Shown here: positions 1 through 7,014 of the stretch, one piece after another
Numbering within the stretch: position 1 is the stretch's first letter
Layout of the letters: each line of letters opens with the position of its first letter
Assembly: GCA_030632625.1 (NCBI GenBank)
Contig: DAOVUK010000108.1
Span: 1-8,574 of the forward strand
DNA from: Gammaproteobacteria bacterium
GTDB lineage: Bacteria; Pseudomonadota; Gammaproteobacteria; GRL18
Direction: 5' to 3'
DNA length: 8,574 bases
Program-made: the position numbers and the translations under genes
Notes under the pieces: generated by a model
Database searches by the model: none
Told to the model about the DNA's origin: nothing
What the model saw: the letters and a program-made list of their open reading frames with translations, nothing else

Positions 1-140
1 CCAGAAATACCATTGAAAATAAAATTGTGCAATTGCACCAGCAAAAACGTGAACTGGCCAATAACCTGTTGGAAGGCAGTGAAATGAGTGGCAAGATGTC
101 CGTGGATGATATGTTTAATTTAATCAAGGATGCCTATTGA
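1..140 (+). CDS. C-terminal end of an SNF2-family helicase (partial, 5' end off the left edge)
   Basis: The frame beginning at base 3 is open from the window edge to a TGA at 138-140 and gives 45 residues. The tail contains NTIENKIVQLHQQKRELA followed by LLEG and then MSVDDMFNLI. This matches the extreme C-terminus of bacterial SNF2/HepA-type helicases, where a TIEEKI-LQ--KR-LA helix follows helicase motif VI and a short LS--EL--L segment closes the protein. Proteins of this kind are DNA-translocating ATPases. The ATPase core, accessory domains and true role lie outside the window. Its last 17 bases overlap the 3' end of jetD on the opposite strand, so the two genes converge with no spacer. 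The identification rests on one short tail and is family level only. Confidence 0.72.
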   Translation, partial: RNTIENKIVQLHQQKRELANNLLEGSEMSGKMSVDDMFNLIKDAY

Positions 141-1323
141 GTGTTTTTAATCTGGTTTGCAACCAGTCATATGGAATTTTTTCCTGCTCTAATCTTAATA
201 ATTTTTGCCAATGATTGGTTTTAAGTTTGTCGTAAAGTGTTTGCTCTGAAGTTGTTAGATGCTTTAACGTTTCTGCATGATGAGATTTTTCTTCAGGCTC
301 TTTGCCCCACTGTTCCTTGCAATGCAGCAGCGTATCTTCATCCATTAGCCAGGAATGAATCTGAGGGAAATAACTTCTGACACCTGATAATATGGCAAAA
401 CCATGAGTATCAATATCCCCCCAGTAATAAAGTCGGCATTGATTAATCCAGTTTGCCTGTTTTAATATTTGTATTCCATAACCCAGGCCAAAAATGACAA
501 TAGCATTATTAATTTCAGGAAAAGCCAGGCCATTGGTTTTATTTTCGGTGATAAAGATACGGTCGCAAATTAGTTCCAGTTGTGCAAACTGATTGATGGG
601 TATTTCAAGATCGGTGATACCGGAAAAATCAGATGCCATATTCTGATCCAGTAGGCGAAAGCGAATTCTGGCTTGTTCATATTGTAAGCCAAAGCGTTTT
701 TCAAAACCATGTTCACTGAGTTTATCATGCTCATGATTGATGAGTGAGTCATCTAATATTTGATCCAAAAGCAATTTCAAAATACTTTTGTGACTTTCAA
801 TGAATTTAGTATCTATACCATTGATATCCAGCTCTCTGATATAGCAACCTGGACGGGGATGATGACAAAAATAGTGGCAGACACTGAGCAATTTCGGCCA
901 GCTATTACTGTATTTGTGTATACTGGCGGGTGAATTTTTTAACACCTCGGTCAACACAGGAAATGCAGATATGATTTGTTGGTAGTGATGACAAAATAGC
1001 TGCCATTCCTGCCACTTTCCCAGATATCGTGCAAGGCTTTCAATATCTTTAAATTCTATGGCAACCGGTAAACTTTGTTTGCCCATAGAACGATAGTTAA
1101 AATCTTTGTAAATAATAGCAGTGTGTTTCTGAGTAAACGTTTTTCTTAAGTCATTAACCCATTGTCTGACTTCATCAAACCGGTGCAAGAGTGTTTTATC
1201 ATCAGGTTTATCCAGTTTGATCCGAAAAGGAAAAACAGTCTGGTCAGTCAACCAGTCTTTATGAAATTTAAAACTGCTCCAGAGTCTTTTTACTCTATTT
1301 TTGATGTCATTAACCGACTTCAT
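124..1323 (-). CDS. jetD: Wadjet protein JetD, Toprim-domain nuclease subunit (DUF3322/DUF2220)
   Basis: 399 residues, the usual size for JetD. The N-terminal half corresponds to DUF3322, with the conserved block YIRELDINGIDTKFIE at 161-176. The C-terminal half is the DUF2220 Toprim-like domain. It shows E260 in ITENKTN, the glycine-rich GLGYG at 279-283, the acidic pair D303/D305 in YYWGDIDTHGF, and the family's late RLEQE motif at 377-381. In the known family, JetD is a topoisomerase VI-related dimeric nuclease that cuts closed-circular DNA captured by the JetABC motor, using divalent metal held by the Toprim acidic residues. All of these are present, so the nuclease looks intact. The ATG at 1321-1323 overlaps the jetC stop by 4 bp (ATGA), with AGAAG at 1331-1335 seven bases upstream as a plausible ribosome site. 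It is last in the operon and has no recognisable terminator; its 3' end runs into the neighbouring helicase gene. Confidence 0.95.
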   Translation of the reverse strand: MKSVNDIKNRVKRLWSSFKFHKDWLTDQTVFPFRIKLDKPDDKTLLHRFDEVRQWVNDLRKTFTQKHTAIIYKDFNYRSMGKQSLPVAIEFKDIESLARYLGKWQEWQLFCHHYQQIISAFPVLTEVLKNSPASIHKYSNSWPKLLSVCHYFCHHPRPGCYIRELDINGIDTKFIESHKSILKLLLDQILDDSLINHEHDKLSEHGFEKRFGLQYEQARIRFRLLDQNMASDFSGITDLEIPINQFAQLELICDRIFITENKTNGLAFPEINNAIVIFGLGYGIQILKQANWINQCRLYYWGDIDTHGFAILSGVRSYFPQIHSWLMDEDTLLHCKEQWGKEPEEKSHHAETLKHLTTSEQTLYDKLKTNHWQKLLRLEQEKIPYDWLQTRLKTLNRHP

Positions 1324-4300
1324 TCATCATCTTCTAAGGTGATCATCGCCTGGTGTTTCTGTAAGTTTTGATGTGTTTGCAAGCGTTCCCTGTATTCATC
1401 AATGGTCATATTTAAAAGCATGGAACGATTATTTTTTTGATCAACAAAATGGACATGTTTGACGTAGTGCTCAATAATATCCAGTTTTTGCAATGGCGTG
1501 ACCAGTAGTAATTGCAGCCCCAGTTTTTTAAATAGCTCCAGGCCGAACCGGGTGCTGTCTTTTGATCCCCGACCAAAGGCTTCGTCAATAACAACAAGGT
1601 TAAATCGACGTTTCTTTTTTAAAGTGCCTGAATGAGATTTTTGCTTATGTTTATCGACCAGTCCATACTGCAGCAGGATGGCGGCTGCCAATATGGAATA
1701 GGCTAGTTTTTCTTTCTGACCACCTGATTTTCCACCTGAGTCAGAGTAACACTCTTTTTCACTCTGGTCTTCACGATAGCGTTCGATGACATTAAATAAA
1801 TGCCAATAACGGACATCAACGACTTTCTGTGTCCACTTTGGCTCGTTGCGCATTTGTTCAATCAGATCCTTAACCCGGATAAATTTTTCTTCTGAGTAGA
1901 GGTTTTCGTCAGCGGTGTATTCGACACATTGTTTTAAACGTTGTTTAAAGTCTCTGACATCAACATCAGGAGAAGCAATCCGATCGATTTCAATATAGGT
2001 GCCGGGTTGATAATCAAGTCCATGCAATGCATTGTTAATCAGGTGTATTCTGGCATCAATATCTTCTTCCTGTTTATCCAGATGGCTGCGAAACAGCGCC
2101 ATGGCTCGAATGGTGTCACGATTGAGCATGTCTTTAAATCGGGCTTCATGGCGAGGCAGGTCTTCCTCTGTCAAGCGGGACAACATTTGCTTGTATTCAG
2201 GCAGTGATTGCGGACTTTTATCCAGTTCAACGACATCGTTGGGAAATTGATGAGCAAAATTTCCCATGGCATCAATCATTTTATTTTCTTTTTTGCGACG
2301 CTTTTCTTCCAGATGTTGTACTTTATCGTTTAATTTTTTCTTTAAATCACTGGTGCGTTGATTGAGCCCTCTGATCTCCAGTGATTTATCAGCAAAATAT
2401 CGCTGGCTCATTTCATCCAGAGTTGGAAAGAAAAGGGTAATTTCCTGTTCAGATAATGTATTGAATTGTTGCCTGGCTTCTGACAGGGCTTCTTCATCGG
2501 CTGAAATTTCATTTTCTTTGGCCCCTTGTGAGCCATATTTTTCTTTAAGTTTTGCATCAATTTCAGATAAGCTTTGTTTATGTTCTATAAGACGTTTTTT
2601 TAAGTCTTTTAAAACGTTTGAACTTTGCTCTAATTGGCGTTTTTCATTATCTAATTGTTCAATTTGCTCAATATAAACAGGGTAGTTGATTTGTTCAAAA
2701 GAAAAATTAAAGTCGGCCAGATTCTGGGCATTAAATCGTTTATTATCATCGTTCTTTTTTTGTTGTTCTAATGTGTCAATCGTATTTTGATGATTTTTTT
2801 GCTGTTGTAAAATGTGTATTAATTGCTGGGATAGCAGTTCTATTTTTTCTTTGTTTGTCCAGCCAAGTACATAGCGGCTTTTATCCTGAATATTATGTCT
2901 GTCATCTTTTTCATGACGAAATTTTCCTGACTTTATCTGGCCTCTTGGTGTCAGCGCTTTTTCACTGCGGCGAAAATCATTGAGATCTTCACAGCACAGA
3001 TAATCAAAGCGTTGTTGCAATTCACGATGTACCCACTCATAAAATGGTGTGTCAGATTTGATGTCTATTTTATTTAATAACGAGTCTTTATGAGGTGTGT
3101 GTGTCAGATAGCTGTTGACTTCTTTGACCCGGTAGTAGACCAGACGGGTACCCAGATGGGTTTGTTCCACAAATTGACTGACTTGCTGATAAAGTTCATC
3201 AGGAACGATCAGACTCAAAGCAAAGTTATGCAAAACGCGTTCAATCGCACCTTGCCAGAGACTGGCTTTGCCCTTGACCTGAAGCAGTTCACCAACAAAA
3301 GGCAATTGTGCTTCATCCACATTCAGCTGTTCACAAAGTTGCTGACGGATGGTTAATTGTCTCAGATGAATATTACTTTTGCGCTTTTTAAGTGCTTCCA
3401 GCTGAGCCTGAATATTTTTCGATTCTGCTGTTTTACCTCTTTGTTGTGTTTTTTCCTCAAACAGATGGGCTTCCAGCTGCTCCAGTTGTTCGAGTTGCTG
3501 TTCAACAATGCTTTTTGCCTGCTGGAGGTTTTGTAAAAAAAGATCGGGTTCCAGTTGATCGGGCAATGACAGTGTTGTGACCAGATGCTGATAGTTTTTA
3601 TAGAGTTTACGGCTGTCTTCACGGTCTTTTGATTTGCGTTCAATATCAATTTCCAATTGTTGTAAACGACCACCGCCATTTTGCAGAATTTCTTCATTTA
3701 ATTGTAGAATTGCCTGAACTTTTTCCTGTTTGTCCTGTTCCAGTTTTGTCAGTGATATTTTGATTCGATCCAGTTCCAGTCGGCGTCGGATCAGTCGGGT
3801 TTGAAACAGTTCAACGGTTGTTCTGGCCATATATTGATCAATGATATTGCGACAACTATCGGTATGAATGCGTTCATTATCAGCTTGCAGAGCCTCATCA
3901 CCAAAAATGCTGACGGGTGTTAACAGTTCAACTTTTTTTCTGGCAGCCACGACAGCATCATGCAAACGTTTTAAATCATCATAATTTCGTTCCAGTTCTT
4001 GTAGTTGCGTTTCTGTGTCGGGTTTTTCCAACATGTTCTGACGTACAAAATCAGTGACAGAGCCGACGGATTTCATAGAGATTGTCTGGTTGAATAATTC
4101 CAGAGCCTTACCATCCGCACCTAATCCCAGCAATTTACTGAATGCCTGAGAATAGGGTGGGAATGTATCAAACAATTCTACCTCATTGAGTTTTCGTAAC
4201 TGTTTTTTGAGTTGGTTGATTTGCGATCCAAAACCGGAAAAATGATGCTGTATACTTAATTCAGTACGGGCAACTGCAAACAGACGTTTGACTTTGCTCT

Positions 4301-4727
4301 CTCCGGGCTTAAGCCAGAAAACCTGTGCCAGTGAAACGGTTTCATCCATTGCCTGAGAATAAAACCGGGCAATAATGACGCTATAATGCTTGTTTGAACG
4401 TAAGCCGATGGCGCGCGCTTTTCCATATTCATCTTGCTGTGAAGTATAAAATCCGTGAAAATAGGATTCCAGAGAGCGTTCTTTTTCTTTTGCCCCGGCG
4501 GCTTTATTGAATGACAATTTACGTGTTGGTACCAATAGAGTGGTCAGTCCATCCACCAGTGTCGACTTGCCGCTGCCAATATTACCCGTCAGTAAGCTGT
4601 TTTCCTGTTCCGGTGACATCTTCCAGATTTTTTGATCAAAGGTGCCCCAGTTGAATAAAGAAAATTCATTTAATCGAAATCCCTGATAATCTTGTTGATG
4701 CTCTTGCTGATGAGAGAGTTTATCCAT
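1320..4727 (-). CDS. jetC: Wadjet protein JetC, SMC/MukB-like ATPase
   Basis: 1135 residues with SMC-like architecture. The N-terminal ATPase half has Walker A GNIGSGKST at 48-56. Long Gln/Glu/Lys-rich coiled coils run at roughly 240-470 and 625-900. Between them lies a compact hinge-like region, about 475-625, with the family block RHEKDDRHNIQDKSRYVLGW at 604-623. The C-terminal half has the ABC signature SGGKSGGQKEK at 997-1007, Walker B LVVIDEAFGRGS at 1044-1055 and a switch-region LLVTPLQK near 1073-1081. In type I Wadjet, JetC dimers hydrolyse ATP to extrude DNA loops and so sense small circular DNA. The start overlaps the jetB stop by 8 bp. No good Shine-Dalgarno is visible (AAAATAAAAACA precedes ATG), so translation probably depends on coupling to jetB. 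A lysine/arginine-rich loop sits between the signature and Walker B. No motif is missing. Confidence 0.96.
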   Translation of the reverse strand: MDKLSHQQEHQQDYQGFRLNEFSLFNWGTFDQKIWKMSPEQENSLLTGNIGSGKSTLVDGLTTLLVPTRKLSFNKAAGAKEKERSLESYFHGFYTSQQDEYGKARAIGLRSNKHYSVIIARFYSQAMDETVSLAQVFWLKPGESKVKRLFAVARTELSIQHHFSGFGSQINQLKKQLRKLNEVELFDTFPPYSQAFSKLLGLGADGKALELFNQTISMKSVGSVTDFVRQNMLEKPDTETQLQELERNYDDLKRLHDAVVAARKKVELLTPVSIFGDEALQADNERIHTDSCRNIIDQYMARTTVELFQTRLIRRRLELDRIKISLTKLEQDKQEKVQAILQLNEEILQNGGGRLQQLEIDIERKSKDREDSRKLYKNYQHLVTTLSLPDQLEPDLFLQNLQQAKSIVEQQLEQLEQLEAHLFEEKTQQRGKTAESKNIQAQLEALKKRKSNIHLRQLTIRQQLCEQLNVDEAQLPFVGELLQVKGKASLWQGAIERVLHNFALSLIVPDELYQQVSQFVEQTHLGTRLVYYRVKEVNSYLTHTPHKDSLLNKIDIKSDTPFYEWVHRELQQRFDYLCCEDLNDFRRSEKALTPRGQIKSGKFRHEKDDRHNIQDKSRYVLGWTNKEKIELLSQQLIHILQQQKNHQNTIDTLEQQKKNDDNKRFNAQNLADFNFSFEQINYPVYIEQIEQLDNEKRQLEQSSNVLKDLKKRLIEHKQSLSEIDAKLKEKYGSQGAKENEISADEEALSEARQQFNTLSEQEITLFFPTLDEMSQRYFADKSLEIRGLNQRTSDLKKKLNDKVQHLEEKRRKKENKMIDAMGNFAHQFPNDVVELDKSPQSLPEYKQMLSRLTEEDLPRHEARFKDMLNRDTIRAMALFRSHLDKQEEDIDARIHLINNALHGLDYQPGTYIEIDRIASPDVDVRDFKQRLKQCVEYTADENLYSEEKFIRVKDLIEQMRNEPKWTQKVVDVRYWHLFNVIERYREDQSEKECYSDSGGKSGGQKEKLAYSILAAAILLQYGLVDKHKQKSHSGTLKKKRRFNLVVIDEAFGRGSKDSTRFGLELFKKLGLQLLLVTPLQKLDIIEHYVKHVHFVDQKNNRSMLLNMTIDEYRERLQTHQNLQKHQAMITLEDDE
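1331..1335 (-). promoter_or_regulatory. Ribosome binding site of jetD inside jetC
   Basis: The minus strand reads AGAAG followed by 7 bases and the jetD ATG. It is embedded in the final acidic codons of jetC (LEDDE), and the start and stop overlap as ATGA, a typical reinitiation arrangement. Confidence 0.45.
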
Positions 4728-5415
4728 TGTTTTTATTTTCAGTTGGGAGCGTTTCTTTTTTGCTTGAATGAGTGACAGATTGAGTCACCGATTTATTAAC
4801 AGCAGAGTCTTTAAGTTTTTCCAGTATGGCAACAATCTCTTCGGCATTCACCAGAGCTTTGATGATCCGCTGTACTTCAAAGTCATCCTGATGGTTGATC
4901 AAGGTACTCAAAAAGCCCATTTCAATGACTTTTTTTATCAGGCCATCAAAATCCCGGCGTTGTTTGATTTCATTACTCACCGTTGGATAGTAGGGTTGTA
5001 ACCACTGGTGTATTTCTGTTCGAGAGACTATCAGGCGCGGTGAACTGTCTTCGCTGTCATGCTCCGCCAGACGTTTGCGCAATAAAACGATGAGTAAGGT
5101 ATGCCCAAAAGACATGGCTCGGCGGCTGATAAGGCGGGGAATTTCAAGTATTTCTTCTTTTTCTGGTTCAGTGACGCCATCGGGTGTTTCAAAATCCATT
5201 TGCTTCAGGTAGGCATAGCCTTCTGCATTATCCAGAACGAGTGATAAGCCAATTTGTTGAAAATATTCCCGGATGAGATATTGATCACGCTCCAGACATT
5301 GCCATAAATCTCTCTGCTTAGCCCGGTATAATGGCCCTTTTAAAAGACGAACCTGCAGGGTGGATTTTTCAGTCAGCTGTTGTTGTGAGAGAGAATTAAA
5401 AAGTTCTTTCTGCAT
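4720..5415 (-). CDS. jetB: Wadjet protein JetB, MukE-like KITE subunit (DUF4194)
   Basis: 231 residues from the ATG at 5413-5415. Features of DUF4194 are clear: LLKGPLYR near 24-31, the IGLSLVLD...GYAYL block around 55-70, ISRRAMSFGHTLLIVLLRKRL at about 96-116, and a late region with GFLSTL and VQRIIKALVNAEEIV. The last 20 or so residues are polar and low complexity. JetB is a tandem winged-helix protein that binds the JetA kleisin and, by analogy with MukE, helps hold DNA and control the ATPase. The reading frame continues upstream to an ATG at 5518-5520, but those extra 35 residues lie antisense-free inside the jetA 3' end, match nothing in the family, and would overlap jetA by 98 bp. The chosen start leaves a 7 bp gap to the jetA stop, with TAAGG at 5428-5432 upstream. 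The stop overlaps jetC. Confidence 0.93.
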   Translation of the reverse strand: MQKELFNSLSQQQLTEKSTLQVRLLKGPLYRAKQRDLWQCLERDQYLIREYFQQIGLSLVLDNAEGYAYLKQMDFETPDGVTEPEKEEILEIPRLISRRAMSFGHTLLIVLLRKRLAEHDSEDSSPRLIVSRTEIHQWLQPYYPTVSNEIKQRRDFDGLIKKVIEMGFLSTLINHQDDFEVQRIIKALVNAEEIVAILEKLKDSAVNKSVTQSVTHSSKKETLPTENKNNG

Positions 5416-5422
5416 GGTTAAC

Positions 5423-6883
5423 TTATACCTTACGTAAAAAAGTGATTTGTGGCAATGAGGCTCTACGGATAATATTGTCATCCGTTTGCCAGCTAATAGA
5501 CTGGCTTTGTTGTTCGTCAATATGAGCCGGTGTTTCTTGTTCGCAGGCTATTTTTATATAAGTCAGTAATTCATCCAGACCGTATTGGATGGGATTGCTG
5601 TCAATGATCTGGGCAAGTGTTGCCTGACCATTATTTTGTTGCAGGCAAGTGTTGATATTGCGTTGTAGTTTGATTTCATCAATGTGGCTGACTTCAAACA
5701 GATTGGACAAATCAACATCAGGATTATTGTCCGCTTCATCCAGTTGTGAATCCAGTTGTTCCTTATCTTTTGGGTGAAACAGGCGACGGCTGAATAAAGC
5801 CGATATTTCTGCCTGAAAACTGTCAATATCAGTGAAATACTGACTGGGATCGGGTTCCAGTTCATGGGTTTTGGCTTCAAATTTACGGATCAGTTCAATG
5901 AGCCGTTTATTGTCCTGTGACTGCTCCTGAATATAGCGGCGTAATTGATCGGTAATCAGTTGTTTGGTACTGTTTACCTTGGTTCCGGCATCCAGTAAAT
6001 AAGCATAGAGGTGTAATAATAAATCATCATTTTGAGCAAACTCTTTGCTGTGTTCCAGGCTTAATAATTGTTTCAGGTTCTTTCTTAGTGTGGTACGCAT
6101 GTCCGGAGTCATCAGTAATTCAAAAAAAGCACTGAAGGATTTGCCTTCATCGGAGTCATCAATCACATCCTGATTAGAAAAAACCTGATCCAGTAGTTTG
6201 CCTTTTTTGCTGCCGCTGACGGTAATTTTCTTACGAGTTTCTTTGTCCAAATCACGAAAATTAGCCTCAACCTGACGAAAATCACCGATTAACTGTCTTG
6301 ACATATCGGATACCAGATACATGTGTTCACGAACCTGAGTTTGGGAGTAACCGCTGTCCATACCTTGTTCTACAGCAATGATCTCCTGTTCCAGTTCCGT
6401 TTTCTTTTGTTTTAATGCCTGCAGCTTGGCTTCTTTATCTGCTGAAGTGCCTTGCACCAGATCCTGGAGCAGTTGTAAAACCAGTTTGAGGCGGGATTCA
6501 GTCCCCACAAATCGTCGACCTTGCAGTTCCTCAAGCCAGCGTAATGCCTTTTCTACTTCAGGAAATAAATCGCATTCAGGTTCTTCCCCTTGTTGGGGGA
6601 GGTATTTTCGCAGATAGCCGCCTTTAAGGTTAATCCAGTCATCAATATAGGCCTTGGCAGGTTTAGGGTAGAGTTTATCGCCATAGGTTTCAGCGATGTC
6701 GGCAAGGTGGTGATCCAATAAAGCAATTAATTCCTGATAGGGTATTGCCCGACGATTTTTTTGAATAAATGCCAGATAAAAGAAACTGGCCAGCAGAGGG
6801 AAATGGTCAGCGCCAAGTAAGCGTAAGGCGCTGCTTTGTTTTTTGAGCTGATTCAGGTAATCAAAGGTTAAATCATCGGCCAT
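5423..6883 (-). CDS. jetA: Wadjet protein JetA, kleisin-like subunit (DUF3375)
   Basis: 486 residues, normal for DUF3375. The N-terminus has the typical run SSALRLLGADHFPLLASFF at 17-35, then the RAIPYQEL segment. The family hallmark RRFVGTESRLKLVLQLL spans about 123-139 and is followed by a coiled coil at about 146-175. The rest is helical and acidic. JetA resembles MukF: it bridges the head of one JetC and the neck of the other and recruits JetB, closing the ring around DNA. It is the first gene of the operon. The ATG at 6881-6883 has no strong Shine-Dalgarno (ACATAACCGTATACAT precedes it), so initiation may be weak or depend on mRNA context. A candidate extended -10 promoter lies about 35 bases upstream. 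The stop is TAA at 5423-5425, 7 bp before jetB. Confidence 0.94.
   Translation of the reverse strand: MADDLTFDYLNQLKKQSSALRLLGADHFPLLASFFYLAFIQKNRRAIPYQELIALLDHHLADIAETYGDKLYPKPAKAYIDDWINLKGGYLRKYLPQQGEEPECDLFPEVEKALRWLEELQGRRFVGTESRLKLVLQLLQDLVQGTSADKEAKLQALKQKKTELEQEIIAVEQGMDSGYSQTQVREHMYLVSDMSRQLIGDFRQVEANFRDLDKETRKKITVSGSKKGKLLDQVFSNQDVIDDSDEGKSFSAFFELLMTPDMRTTLRKNLKQLLSLEHSKEFAQNDDLLLHLYAYLLDAGTKVNSTKQLITDQLRRYIQEQSQDNKRLIELIRKFEAKTHELEPDPSQYFTDIDSFQAEISALFSRRLFHPKDKEQLDSQLDEADNNPDVDLSNLFEVSHIDEIKLQRNINTCLQQNNGQATLAQIIDSNPIQYGLDELLTYIKIACEQETPAHIDEQQSQSISWQTDDNIIRRASLPQITFLRKV
5428..5432 (-). promoter_or_regulatory. Ribosome binding site that supports the short jetB start
   Basis: On the minus strand the sequence reads TAAGG, 12 bases before the ATG at 5415. 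It lies within the last codons of jetA, which fits coupled translation. The spacing is slightly long, so this is modest evidence. It favours the 231-residue JetB over the reading that starts at 5520. Confidence 0.4.
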
Positions 6884-6915
6884 ATGTATACGGTTATGTT
6901 AAAGTATTTCTGATG

Positions 6916-6924
6916 ATTATATCA
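6916..6924 (-). promoter_or_regulatory. Candidate extended -10 promoter of the jetABCD operon
   Basis: The minus strand reads TGATATAAT, which is the TGn extension plus a perfect TATAAT hexamer. The expected transcription start falls near 6909, giving an untranslated leader of about 25 bases before the jetA ATG. No convincing -35 (TTGACA-like) lies 15-19 bases upstream, which is tolerable for an extended -10 promoter. The region is AT-rich, so a chance match is possible. Confidence 0.5.
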
Positions 6925-6930
6925 TGTAAT
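6916..6930. promoter_or_regulatory. Imperfect palindrome over the jetA -10, possible operator
   Basis: The 15 bases ATTATATCATGTAAT pair with their own reverse complement at all but three positions (the centre base plus one symmetric pair). The element covers the candidate jetA -10 and touches the probable -35 area of the divergent gene, so a protein bound here could affect both. AT-rich DNA easily yields such symmetry, so this is a suggestion only. Confidence 0.2.
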
Positions 6931-6941
6931 GGTGAATCGTT

Positions 6942-6947
6942 TATAAT
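6942..6947 (+). promoter_or_regulatory. Candidate -10 element for the SWIM-SNF2 gene
   Basis: The plus strand reads TATAAT here, about 67 bases before the helicase ATG. The matching -35 window (about 6919-6924, ATATCA) agrees with the consensus at only three positions and overlaps the divergent jetA promoter. It is the best plus-strand candidate in the gap but is weakly supported. Confidence 0.35.
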
Positions 6948-7014
6948 AGCGTTTTGTGAGTTCTAAATGACAAGTGTTTTTTGATTTTCATATTTAATGT
7001 GCGAGTGAAATGTT

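Noticed and set aside
100..180. Intrinsic terminator between the left helicase and jetD
   Set aside because: No GC-rich hairpin followed by a T run was found on either strand near the overlapping stops.
1941..3697. Several open frames of 60-110 codons on either strand within jetC
   Set aside because: They lie entirely inside the coiled-coil part of jetC, whose repetitive codon pattern suppresses stops in other frames. None has a recognisable domain or a convincing ribosome site.
1320..6883. MukBEF or MksBEF condensin operon instead of Wadjet
   Set aside because: The presence of a Toprim JetD, the DUF3375 FVGTESR motif and the JetC size and motifs point to JetABCD. A housekeeping condensin operon would lack jetD.
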